Below, in pieces: positions 20,750-31,218 of a stretch of DNA of 64,000 nucleotides. Positions within the stretch are counted from its first letter, which is position 1, and each line of letters begins with the position of its first letter. Position numbers and translations under genes: made by a program. The notes beneath the pieces are model-generated. The model worked only from the letters and a program-made list of their open reading frames with translations. It was not told the DNA's origin and searched no databases. The stretch is from Ligustrum vulgare (taxonomy: Eukaryota; Streptophyta; Magnoliopsida; Lamiales; Oleaceae), in assembly GCA_963555705.1 (NCBI GenBank), contig OY743189.1, positions 6,713,501-6,777,500 on the forward strand, written 5' to 3'.

Positions 20750-21969
20750 AATGCTAGACTTTTCATCCTGTTGAAATTGTAATTGTTAGTTGCTAGTGTT
20801 TTTACCATGTCTTCAAGAGATATACCCGAGCCTTGAGGTTTTTGCTGATACTGCCCCTGTTGTTGGAAGGTTCCTTGTTAATGAAATTGCCCTTGAGGTT
20901 TGTTTGAAATAAAACCTGGGGGATTGTTAATTTCGTAGTTTAGGTTGGGGTGATCCCTCCATCTTGGATTGTAGGTATTAGAGTATGGATTGTACTGTTG
21001 TCTTTGGAACGAAAAACTCTCTGCAGCAATTACCTGTTCACCATTTCCCTCTTGCAACACCGGACAAGTATCTGTTGGATGTCCGAAATTTGCACATATC
21101 CCACAAGCTTTGACCTGTTGTGCCTTCCCTACAGCAAGTTGTTTAACGAGATTTGTTAGTTCAAACAATTGACTTTCAATATTGGAGCTACTTACCTCAT
21201 TCACGCGCCGAATTTGCATATCTCTGTTGGAGTTGAACTGTTGAGTGTTCTCAGCCATATTAGAAATCAGGACTCTCGCCTCTTCCGGTGTTTTGTCCAT
21301 TAGCGCACCTCCACTTGTGGCATCTATCATACTCTTGTCCATCGGCAGCAGTCCTTCATAAAAATATTGCACCAAGAGTTGCTCACAGATCTGATGATGG
21401 GGACAGCTTGAGATGAGCTTCTTGAAACGCTCCCAATACTCGTACAATGTTTCGTTATTGTTCTGGCGCACCCCACATATTTCCTTTCTAATGGTACCAG
21501 ATCTAGATGCGGGGAAGTATTTCTCCAAGAAAAGCCTTTTCATGTCATTCCAAGTAGTGATTGTTCCAGATGGTAGATAATAAATCCAGTCTGTGGCGGC
21601 ATCCTTCAATGAGAATGGGAAAGCTCTCATTTTTATTTGCTCCTCGGTAATGCCCGTTGGCCTCATACTGTCGCATACCACATGAAATTCTTTAAGGTGT
21701 CTGTATGGGTCCTCATCGGGATGTCCTCGGAAAGTTGGCAAAAGATGGATCAGTCCGGATTTTAGCTCAAAAGTTCTGCCTTTTTCCACTGCCGGAAAAG
21801 TGATACATAGCGATTGTTGAGCAACATTTGAGGTAGCTAGTTACTTGAGAGTCAGATTAGTGTTAACTACCACCATTGGTTGTGCAGCTCTTCTTTGCTG
21901 TTGAAAAGTTCTCTCGATTTCTGGGTCAAAATCAAAAAATTCAAAATTAGTTGATCGAGTTTTATGCAT
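20750..21969 (-). pseudogene. gag: Athila-type gag
   Basis: Gag forms the virus-like particle in which element RNA is copied. The likely start is ATG at 21967-21969 (MHKTRSTNFEFFDFDPEIER), with one TAA near 21842 and a frameshift near 20800. The conserved core is FELKSGLIHLLPTFRGHPDE, DPYRHLKEFHVVCDSMRPTG, WNDMKRLFLEKYFPASRSGT and YEYWERFKKLISSCPHHQIC, the Athila version of the retrotransposon gag domain. A zinc knuckle CGICANFGHPTDTC (C-x2-C-x4-H-x4-C) follows. Longest open part is 303 residues (20878-21789). Confidence 0.9.
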
Positions 21970-22110
21970 ATAAGCAAAGAAGTAGACAGACAAGATTTTT
22001 TTTTTTTTTTTTTTTTTTTGAAAAATTATAGAAATAAAGTGAAAATAAAATTAAAAAAAATGCAGAAAAAATAAAATTCTAATTGATTAAACACAAAATT
22101 GGTTAACCGA

Positions 22111-22128
22111 TCCCCGGCAACGGCGCCA
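22111..22128 (-). other. Primer-binding site, tRNA-Asp type
   Basis: On the element strand TGGCGCCGTTGCCGGGGA, complementary to the 3' end of plant tRNA-Asp and characteristic of Athila, six bases inside the 5' LTR. Confidence 0.9.
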
Positions 22129-22914
22129 AAAATTTGATGCGTGTCGCAATGCACCAAAATAATAAATAATTTCTTACTCGCCAAATATTAATTAATAATG
22201 TAGTAGCGAGAGTAAGGGTCGATCCCACGAGGAACAGAAACTAATTTTAGTTGTTCGATCAATTAAAATGGAATGGGGGGTTTTATTGTTTGAATTGCTT
22301 GAATGAAAACTATGCATAAAATAAATAATTAAATATGACTAGGGAAATAATATGAGAAGAAATCTTGTTCTCGGGTTCGGTTGTACCCTCAATTAATGTT
22401 ATACCTTTCTTTGTAACGTGTTTATATCCCTATTCAATTATCAATCATAAATAATCAACAAGCTCTGATTATCTAAATTCTTCCTTATGTGTATTGATTC
22501 AAAACAAACTCTTCGAACCAATTCTAGCCACGGACAATCCTAAACAAGCTCTTAGGATTTAATGGACGACTAGTATGAAAATCTAGAAGAATAGATTAAA
22601 TTGGATCATTAATTTCACAAGCTAGAATTAATCAATCCAAGTTGAATTATTACTAAATCTGTACGAGATTTATGTGCTACTAAAGTAAATATTCAATGAC
22701 AATTACGGATCAAGAATCTAAACATAGCATATTCATGAATCCAAAGATCAATAATCCAATTGGCCAAATTAAACTATTATAAACTCAATTGAACATTCAA
22801 AACATAATAATCCAACAATTGAAATAAAGGAATAAATGCACGCTACTAATTTGTAGGAAAAGAAAATAACATAATTAAATTGACACAACTTCCCCTTTGA
22901 ACAAGATATGGAAT

Positions 22915-22965
22915 TTAGCCTAACATGGTTGTGGTAGATTCTTCAAGTTGCTTCATGAATTCCAT
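22915..22965 (-). CDS. Conserved 16-codon leader ORF in LTR (copy 2)
   Basis: Identical peptide to the one at 17256-17306. In this 5' LTR it would lie in the transcript leader upstream of gag. Confidence 0.45.
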   Translation of the reverse strand: MEFMKQLEESTTTMLG

Positions 22966-23159
22966 TGTTGTTGATATTCTTGCGCTTGAAATCTCTCAAA
23001 AATGCTCTATATTTTGCTCTCAATTTTCCTCAATGTCTAGCCTCCTTTTTGTGATGATTTTGCTCCTTTAATACTCCCAAAATCGTGCCCTAGCTTTACC
23101 CCCAAAGATATACCAAAGATAGACCTTGAATCAGATAAGAAAATTTCTTCGCGAGAAAG

Positions 23160-23257
23160 TTACGGCCGTAAATTTTCTTATTACGGCCGTAAGTAAGCTA
23201 TTGAAAATTTTCGGAATTTGGAATTTACGGCCGTAACTTTACCATTTACGGCCGTAA
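23160..23257. repeat. Four TTACGGCCGTAA palindromes in two pairs
   Basis: Sites at 23160, 23181, 23225 and 23246: spacing 21 bp within pairs and 65 bp between pairs. Confidence 0.95.
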
Positions 23258-23736
23258 GTGCATTTCTGCCGAAAAGCGCCTGTGTTCGATGTTTTGGTCA
23301 TAAGTTTCTCTCCCGAAGTCCGATTGTGGTGATTCAAGTTGCGTTGGAAAGAAAACTCAAATATAAACAATTCTTTGTGAAAATAGCTCTTCTCAAATTC
23401 GAAAGTATTCTATGAAAAAATTGAGCTTCAATCTATGACTAAAATTCATGATCACAATCCTTGCGGATTTTTTATTTCCATCTTCATTCCAAACCTTCTT
23501 TGACCATAATTTTTGTATCTAATCTTCTTCCCACATGTCATTATTGATTTGGAGCTCTTTGAATATGCTCTTGAACTTACTTCTTGATTTCTGGTATTTC
23601 TTTGGTCATGTTTCCTTTCTTTTTGTTCTTTACGATCCTGTATAACACAATAAATGAAAATGCATTAAACGGTACTTAAATAGGATCAAAATAAGATAAT
23701 AAGTGAATTAAATACATGCTAATAAATTACTTATCA

Positions 23737-23805
23737 CGAGGCTTTGATTGCATGCTCGTGGGCATGACTTTGAGTGCTTGCACGGGGCAAGGCTTTAGTG
23801 TAAAC
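23737..23805. repeat. Tandem array, 26-27-bp unit, right part
   Basis: Continuation of the array at 16215-16476 beyond the inserted element (GCATGCTCGTGGGCATGACT, GTGCTTGCACGGGGCAAGGC). Confidence 0.85.
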
Positions 23806-24136
23806 ACAATTATTGGAGAACTTTTTATTTTATTTAAAGAGGTAGCTTTGACAAAGTAAAAGTTGGTGCACAGGCCAAAAGTGACAATGAAACTAAACTG
23901 AAAACAAAGTACAAAAGAATTAAAAAGGGCTAGCTAAAGGGCATGGTCTTGTTTTTTGTAGTATGTTTTCAAGTTGTCTGCGTTCCATGGTCTTGGGAGT
24001 GGTGTTCCTGAAAGATCTCGCAAGCTATATGAACCTCCTCAGGTCTGTCGTATGACCTCATAAGGTCCTTCCCAGGTTGGCCCTAGTTTCCTCGGGGGAC
24101 GACCAGCTGCTACTGCTCTTTTCAACACGAGGACTC

Positions 24137-25263
24137 CTACTCTAAACCTTCTCGGGTGACTTTGCTGTTAAAATACTTGGGAGTTTTGCTCTGATAAGAC
24201 GCTATCTTTTCGTTAGCCTGTTCACGAACTTCCTCTTGTAGGTCAAGGCGCTTGCCTATACTTTCTCCTTCATCGTTTTGGAAAAGACGCCTGTAACTTG
24301 GTATGCCAACTTCGATGGGGATTGTTGCCTCTACTCCAAAGGCAAGCATGAATAGAGTTTCCCTAGTAGCTGTGCAATGTGAGGTCCTGTATGACCAAAG
24401 TATGGCTGACAGTTCGTCAGAAAAGGAACCTCATGCTTCTCCTATCCTAGTGTGAAGGTCTTGGAGTATTATCCTGTTCGTCACTTCTGCTAACCCATTT
24501 ATTTGGGGATTTCAGACCAATGTAAGACGATGGTCAATATGTAGGTTTGCACAACAGTTTTTAAACTGTGCGTTTTCGAACTGTCTACCATTGTTTGCTA
24601 TCAATACCCTTGGAAGGCCAAACCTGCATATGATGGATTTCCGCACGAAAGACCTGAGTTTGGGCTCCGAAATTGTTGCTAGGGGCTCTGCGTTAGTGAA
24701 GTATTCTACTGCCACTATTATAAACTTAAGCTATCCTTGTGCTAAGGGGAAAGAGCCTAGGATTTCAATTCCCCATTGTTCGAAAGGTCCTAGGCACTGG
24801 ATTGGAGTTCGATACTCAGTTGGTTTGTGTATGATATTTCCATGTCTCTGACACTTGTCGCATTTCTTCACATAATCCATCGCATATGTTCTCATTGTTG
24901 GCCATAGTACCTACATCTGAGGAGTTTGTAAGCCAAGGCCCTGGCACCCTGATGATTCCAACATATACCTTGATGTACCTTTTCAAGAGCTTGAGCAACT
25001 TCTCAGATTTTAAGGCATCTGAGGTAGGGCAGTGTAAAACTTCTTCAGAAAAGGACTCCAATCAAACAATATTTAGTTGATCTTTGTTTGATGATCCTAT
25101 CTTCCCTTGGATCTTCAAGGAGGCTCCCATCATAAATGTATTTTATAATAGGGTCCATCCATGAGGGCTCATGATCAATGTCCATAATTACAGGCTTTAG
25201 GGCTATGCTGGGTTGTGATACAAATTTCATGTGAATAGCCCTCTCCAAATTGTGGATGCTCAT
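24137..25263 (-). pseudogene. pol: Tat integrase of second Tat element
   Basis: Read from 25263 down: SWMDPIIKYIYDGSLLEDPR linker, a decayed zinc-finger region (QALEKVHQGICWNH), then the DDE core with WGIDILGSFP, KSIICRFGLPRVLIANNGRQ and NPQINGLAEVTNRIIL, and the C-terminal MLAFGVEATIPIEVGIPSYR. The second catalytic residue reads NNGRQ where SDNGRQ-type is usual, so the aspartate is lost. Several stops lie between about 24410 and 25050. Protein-level similarity to 4383-5726 is clear; this is a different Tat copy in opposite orientation. RT and RNase H are absent. Confidence 0.85.
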
Positions 25264-25559
25264 GAATACAAGTCTAGATGAGTTCTATGGATTAGGAGGT
25301 TTTTGGTTCCACGCGTTAGATTGAATCATACCCAAAAAGGAAAAAGGCGCGACCCGAGCATGATGTGCCCCTAGCATGTCACGTATCTTTTTGGTGGGAT
25401 TTATATCCTCGGGGTATTGCATCCTCGGGGTTAGTGTGAGTGGTCGGGAATTCACTTTTTTCGTGGACGCTTGGAGTGTGATCGGGGTTCTATGAAAGTA
25501 ATCATGCTCGAGGTGGCACTGGATTATTGCTAATCAAATGTAAAAAGGCATTTGATAGG

Positions 25560-27150
25560 CTAACAGAAATGTTGCTTCTAACCCAGTTATCTAGCCCCCT
25601 GATTGGAATGTTTCTTTTGAGATAATATGTGATACAAGTCTTTGTTACTTGATGAAAATAGAAAGAGGCAAAACAAAGATTAATAAGATGGATACTTCTC
25701 TTGAGTGAATTTAGTTTGGAGATCAAAGATAAAAAAGGGACAAAAAATTGTGTTGTGGATCATTTGAGAGCCTTAGTTCATGTGGAGGATGAACTTTGTC
25801 TAGAAGAAACATTCCCTGATGAGCAATTGTTCTCCACAAGTGTGACACTACCTTGGTATGCAAATATTGTAAATCATTTGGTTACTAATATGTTACCTAT
25901 TATTTTGTCTAAGGCTTGAAGTGATAAGATCAAGAGTGATGCCAAATACTATGTCTGGGATAATCCATACTTGTGGAAGCATTGTGCAAATCAAGCGATA
26001 AGAAGGTGTGTCCCTGGAAATGAAATTATTTCTATTATCACCTTTTGTCATTCTTATGCATGTGGAGGTCACTTTAAAGCTAAGAGGACAGCGAGAAAGT
26101 ACTAGAATGTTTTTTTTATTGGTCGTCTTTATTTCGAGATTCATTTTCCTTTTGTAAGTCATGCGATAATTGTCAAAAGACATGTAATTTATCCTAGAAT
26201 GAGATGCCACAAACCCCCATACTATTTTGCAAAATTTTTGACGTTTATAGCATCGATTTCATGGGACATTTTCCGCTATCTTTGGGCTATATGTATATTT
26301 TACTTGCTGCTGTTACTGTTGATTATGTCTCGAAATGGGTAGAAGCTAAGGCTACTAGAGGTGATGATTCTAAAGTTGTTACAGATTTTATCTAGTCTAA
26401 CATATTCACCAGGTTTGGAATTCTGAGATCTCTAATAATTGATTGAGGCACTCACTTTTGCAATCGAACTGTAGAGACTTTGTTGAGAAAGTAAAATGTG
26501 AACCACAAGGTATCAACATCCTATCATCCACAAACTAGTGGACAAGTAGAAGTGTGAAATCGAGAGATGAAGTCCATCATTGAAAAAATGGTCAATCCAA
26601 GTAAAAAAGATTGGAGTTTACGTTTTGATAGTGCCATGTGGGAATAGAGGACTGCATATAAGATGCCCATTGGTATGTCACCTTATCGGCTGGTGTTTGG
26701 GAAGCCATGCCACCTTCCAGATGAGTTAGAACACAAGACTTATTGGGCTACAAAGAGTTTTCAACATGAAGATGGATGAAAGTGGAGAACACAGGAAGTT
26801 ACAACTACAAGAACTGGAAGAGATTTGCACTGAAGCCTATGAGAATGCGAGAAATTACAAGGAAAGACGAAGGCTTTTCATGACAAAATGATCTCTAGGA
26901 AGGATTTTACAGTTGGTCAAAAAGTCTTTCTTTATGATTCACAGCTTTGTTTATTTTCAGTTAAGTTGCATTCTCGTTGGATTGGACCTTTTTTTGTTAT
27001 TAATGTTTTCCCCATGATGCAATTGAAATTCAAAGTCTAGCAACTTCGAAAGTATTCAAGGTAAATGGCCATAGACTTGAGCCTTTCTATGAAGGTTTCC
27101 AAGTAGAGAATGTGGCAAAATTGGACCTTGAGGATCCGATTTATACTGAC
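25560..27150 (+). pseudogene. pol: Athila pol remnant: RNase H end and integrase
   Basis: The frame reads [20 protein letters not shown] at the end of RNase H, then [17 protein letters not shown] and DAKYYVWDNPYLWKHC, the HHCC finger (FCHSYACGGHFKAKRTARK, then CKSCDNCQKT), and the integrase core with [33 protein letters not shown] and STSYHPQTSGQVEV. The C-terminal part includes [28 protein letters not shown]-like text and FKVNGHRLEPFYEG. These are Athila/Cyclops signatures. Many stops and frame changes are present. RT and everything upstream is missing; a Tat fragment lies there. Confidence 0.88.
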
Positions 27151-28317
27151 TGACAAATGAAGGATCAAGTCAAGCCAATAGACAATAAGCAAATGCGCTA
27201 CTTGGGAGGCAACCCAAGGGGAGTTCGTTCCTTTATCTTTTTTATGCATTCATATTTTTGTCATTTTCTTTGCATTTCAATTTACATTGGGGACAATTAA
27301 GTTTGAAGTGTGGGTGAAAGGGAATTTAGGGTGTGCGATTTATTTATTCATTTATTTTTTTAAGAAAAAAAGTTGTGATTTGAACAATTTTTGGTTGTGT
27401 CTTCTATTTGCAAGACTCAATTAAACTTTTGAAGAATTCATAACATGATTGAATAAGTGATCTTCCAACATTAAGTTATTATTTTCTTTGAGGATGGTAA
27501 TAACTTAATTTGGTAGACAAAAGCCAGTGAGATTTTGAGCCTTTAGATTGACACATACATATCAGTCTCACTATTTCCTTTCATGAGTGATATTCTCCCA
27601 TGGATTTGTTTCTCTAGAACTTGCCTTGATACTCTTCCTTTTAAGCTTCATTCCTTTTTTTCCTTTTTGAACCCACAAATTTTCCATGTTCATGATTCCT
27701 TCTAAATTCTCAAGAAAGTGATCTGTTTATACGTGATATATAAAAAGGTGGAAGATGTTGTGAAGGATACTTCAAACAAAAAGTGTTTGTTTTGAATGAT
27801 CTCTTTTTCAATGAAAGAGCTTTACATGACTTAAATGCTTTAAAGCCAAATTGAAGAAGCTGGTAAATGGAGTAGTTTTATATGTCTGGGTTGATTCATA
27901 TTTTTGCTCAACTAGTTTCAATGCTTTTGAGCTATGTCCCAAATAATTCACACCTTGACCCTAAGCCATGTTACAATCCTTGAAAAGACATTACGCGTGT
28001 GATGCATGTGATCCTAGTGATGGAGAATGAGAAGAGATGAAAGTCTATGGGAGATCACTTCAAGTGGAAAGAATTTGAGTGAAACACATACCCTTCAAAC
28101 ACATGAGAGTCAAGTGTTTATTTCCGTGGGGTCTACATACTTGTTTGCTCCATATTCGAGTGAAAATGCTTACTAAATAATTTTAAGTTGTTTAAGAATG
28201 TTTGTTCATGAAATTTTATGAGTTTTGAAAAGCTTGGTTGTTCTTTGTTGATGGCATTGTAACTTTGGTGTTTTGGGGAAAGTGAATTAGAGTTTTACCT
28301 GAGGATGGGCAAAGGTT
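27151..28317 (+). other. Athila 3' non-coding region
   Basis: No conserved frame. A GGGAGGCAACCCAAGGGGAG motif near 27208 recurs, slightly changed, in the gag-protease element near 19545. An env-like ORF, present in some Athila elements, is not recognisable. Confidence 0.6.
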
Positions 28318-28332
28318 AAGTGTGGGGGAATT
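28318..28332 (+). other. Athila polypurine tract
   Basis: AAGTGTGGGGGAATT directly before TGATGCGAATGC, where plus-strand DNA synthesis would be primed. Confidence 0.85.
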
Positions 28333-28617
28333 TGATGCGAATGCAAAATGTCATATTTTTTCCCTTAATGCTTAATGTTTATATTTATTTAGTTCCTAAA
28401 TGTACTCATTATCCTTATATTTTGATTTCGGATACAAATGGAGGCATTACGTGCAAAACGAAGTCAATTGTGATCTGGACAGTTTTGACATCACTAGGAA
28501 TCTGGGCATAACTCTCTAATACGAGATCCGATTGAGTTGTCGTGGAAAGCTAATAAATTTTTCTACAACTTTCATGTTTTGGGTTTTGATAGATACGGAA
28601 CACATCAAGGTTCAAGT
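28333..28617 (+). mobile_element. Athila 3' LTR, left part
   Basis: Starts TGATGCGAATGC and matches 13657 onward until the copia insertion; ends with CAAGT, the left copia target duplication. Continues at 40161. Confidence 0.9.
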
Positions 28618-29897
28618 TGTTGGAAACTCGGGTTTTTTCTAACAAAATTGATTTCTTGTGATAGATCATCCCGTTATAGTATTTTCTGTTCTATGTATTC
28701 AACTTGGAATAAATAATTTTTTCCCACAAAAATGGTTTTGAGAAGATTACCTTTGTAGCCTGCTTTAACATAATCTTCATCAACTGCTTCTTGATTCCAC
28801 TAAAGCTTCAAACCCTCAAGCTTTCCTCGATATTCTCCAATGGCAGCCATGCAGGTGTATGGTCACCTTTCTCTAGATCTAGATTACACTAGGATTAGGA
28901 TTTTCTTTGTAAAGAGGAAACATACACTACATACTTTAGTGTGTGTCCTGCCACTTTTCAAACTAGGTTAAGAAAAATAGTCTTAGGAGACTATTTGTAA
29001 CCTTTTTACACTCCAAAAACCCTACCAACCTAGTACCATAACCCAGGCCCATTTCTGTATAAGCTAATACATGCAAGAAGTTTGTATAATCCCATTATAG
29101 TGAAGCCACCGAGGGAACCTGATCGGACCCAATTAAACTAAGCTCCAATAAATTAATTATGATCTGATCAACTCTTGATCAGTCAAAATTAATTTATTAA
29201 TCACATTCTATTCCACTAAAAAAAGGAGATTGCATTCTTAGTAAAATAGAAACTATTGAAACAATAATCAATAATTACATCCTCTGACTTATCCTTCTTA
29301 CAGTTTACCCCCGTTGATGAACTCGAATATTCAGAGCAAGCTAAAATGGCCAAATGCCCTTCTTTGAATGTTCATAAACTCTCAACTCTCATCTTCTATT
29401 TGAAAGTTCGATGTGATCACATTACATCATGGAATTCAACATTCAATGTCAAATTACTGAGCTCAAATTCAACTATGCACTAGAAGAACCAGTGAGATTA
29501 TGATCATACCCAAAAGGTGACGGATTCCATAATATGAATATATGTTCCTCGTTAGTTCACTTTAATTCCCAAAGTACCAAGATATTGATCAATAATTTGA
29601 TCTCACCCATTGGTCTCGTGCAATACGTTCCAAACGTACTCTCAATTTTATTACCAAAGTCAAATATTGATTTCAATAAAACTTATCAAAATAAATTGTC
29701 TATATTTATTTGTTGATCGTGAACGTTAGTTTTAGATGGAATTACAAATTAAATCTTTCTGTATTTAACAACTTAAACACTCAATCAGTAATATCAAATC
29801 GACCAGTGGACAAACGCAACTTCATATTAATACTGTCAATTAATATTTTATTTCAAATGTCGTGAATTATACTCTATGAGAATATATAATTCCAACA
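28618..29897 (-). mobile_element. Copia 3' LTR
   Basis: Alignable to 38738-40155 over its length (TTGATTTCTTGTGATAGATC near the start, TTCCAACA at the end), with a gap near 29620 relative to the other copy. Confidence 0.92.
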
Positions 29898-30099
29898 ATC
29901 TCCCACTTGCCCTTAGAGTATACATGAAACATCGAATCATCTATCTTGTCAACATCATCATTACATTAATGATCATGTTCCCAATCAAGACGGTAAAACC
30001 TTTCGATGAAGTCACAGTTGTATAACAAATAATCCAAGATTGTATTATACTGAACCAAATAACCATTTTATCTCCTAGTTATATTCCAGTCATAACGAT

Positions 30100-30420
30100 G
30101 CTTGAGAGTCCTTGTCAAATCAGATCTGAATTAGTTTTATCCTATCATATCAAACTTGAATAGATAAGGAAATATTTGTACATTTTCGAAAAACACTTGA
30201 GTATCTGCTTTACCTCTATTCAATGATCTGATTCTAGATCAAACTAATAATCACCAACAATATCTCTAGCATAAGATATGACCTATCTAGTGCAAAGTAT
30301 GGCTTCCTATAGCCGGAGCGTAAGGAGCCTTCTCTATCTTATCATGAGTCTTGGGAGAAATAAGATAGGTAAAGTCCACAAATGAAGGTTATCCCTCCAG
30401 GACTTCAATATTGCAAATGT
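30100..30420 (-). pseudogene. pol: Copia RNase H remnant
   Basis: The minus strand reads KAPYAPAIGS at about 30335-30305, the conserved start of the copia RNase H region, followed by heavily decayed text with stops. It lies between the RT remnant (separated by a solo LTR) and the 3' LTR, the expected place. Confidence 0.5.
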
Positions 30421-30716
30421 AGATAGTATCTTATTATTATTATGAAGCTTGAAACTACTCTGTCCACTTTTTCTCCCACTCCGATAAATACAGACGTCTA
30501 GAAAATAGACAGTCATTTACAAGTCATTCATGTCTAATGATAAGTGTGATATTTACGTTTATTTTATGCACTTATATCCTCGAATATGCCATAATGTGAT
30601 TCTATCTAAGTATTATTAATGCATTTTATATTTTATATTGTATAGGATCATAAAAGAAGAAAAAAGGACCAAAATGCACGCAAAACTGAAGATTGGGGAC
30701 TTAGATGCAAAATTGG

Positions 30717-30951
30717 TTACGGCCGTAAGGTTACATATTCACGGCCGTAAAAGTGGTAACCGTGTTAAGACAAATCAGCAGAAACACATTCACGGCTGTA
30801 AATCAGAATTTACGGCCGTAACCTTCAAAGGGTGAAAAATGCGCAGAAACATAATTACGGCCGTAAATGGATATGTCACGGCCGTAACTTCAAATTAAGG
30901 AAAATATGCAGAAACCGTGTTACGGCCGTAAAAGGAAATTCACGGCCGTAA
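30717..30951. repeat. Eight ACGGCCGT palindromes in four pairs
   Basis: Sites start at 30717/30739, 30790/30810, 30855/30876 and 30920/30940: within-pair spacing 20-22 bp, pair-to-pair spacing 73, 65 and 65 bp. In each pair the first is TTACGGCCGTAA and the second TCACGGCCGTAA or the reverse; one has a T change. GCAGAAAC separates the pairs. Confidence 0.95.
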
Positions 30952-31036
30952 CTATTCAAGTCAAAAATTTCCATATTTAATTCTTTCCATAATTTTGGGA
31001 TTTCTTGATCCCAAAGTTAGGGCACGAAATTGAGGC

Positions 31037-31045
31037 TATAAAAAG
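31037..31045 (+). promoter_or_regulatory. TATA box of the solo LTR
   Basis: GAGGCTATAAAAAGGGAA, about 85 bp downstream of the last palindrome and 130 bp upstream of the leader ORF; the palindrome arrays therefore sit where U3 enhancers would be. Confidence 0.65.
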
Positions 31046-31167
31046 GGAATTTCATGACAAGAAAAAGTGACTATTATTATTTTTGAAAGAGGCTACACAT
31101 TGAGGAAAATTGAGAAAAAATATAGAGCATTCTTGGGAGATTTTCAAGTTCAAGAATATCAACAACA

Positions 31168-31218
31168 ATGGAATTCATGAAGCAACTTGAAGAATCTACC
31201 ACAACCATGCTAGGCTAA
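31168..31218 (+). CDS. Conserved 16-codon leader ORF in LTR (copy 3)
   Basis: Same MEFMKQLEESTTTMLG peptide. It differs from the copies at 17256 and 22915 by one base, CTA versus TTA, both leucine, so the only change in the ORF is silent. Confidence 0.5.
   Translation: MEFMKQLEESTTTMLG

Larger units (their letters stand above)
16477..23736 (-). mobile_element. Athila-type element with gag and protease only (TR-GAG-like)
   Basis: Complete structure, 7260 bp: LTRs at 16477-18066 (1590 bp, 3') and 22135-23736 (1602 bp, 5'), ends TGATGCG/TTATCA, a tRNA-Asp-type primer-binding site, and a C-rich tract (polypurine on the minus strand) next to the 3' LTR. Flanks are CAAGG and CGAGG, a target duplication with one mismatch. 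The 4.07-kb interior encodes gag and a protease; from 19250 to 18067 there is no RT, RNase H or integrase. It would need pol from another element. Part of the 3' interior matches the Athila 3' region (GGCAACCC motif near 19545). Confidence 0.88.
22135..23736 (-). mobile_element. 5' LTR of the gag-protease element
   Basis: Partner of 16477-18066. Carries four TTACGGCCGTAA palindromes in two 21-bp pairs (23160/23181 and 23225/23246), 65 bp from pair to pair. Confidence 0.92.
14168..25500 (-). mobile_element. Second Tat-lineage element, fragment, reversed
   Basis: Read on the minus strand: integrase (25263-24137), a tandem array (split by the element at 16477-23736), then an antisense gene (14218-15707, plus strand). 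This is the order seen in the Tat element at 2663-12300. I find no LTR at either end, so its junctions with Athila (near 14168 and 25500) may reflect deletions after insertion. Confidence 0.75.

Noticed and set aside
22111..22128. tRNA-Asp-like sequence, possible tRNA gene
   Set aside because: Only the 18 bases complementary to the tRNA 3' end are present, at the position of a primer-binding site; no cloverleaf.
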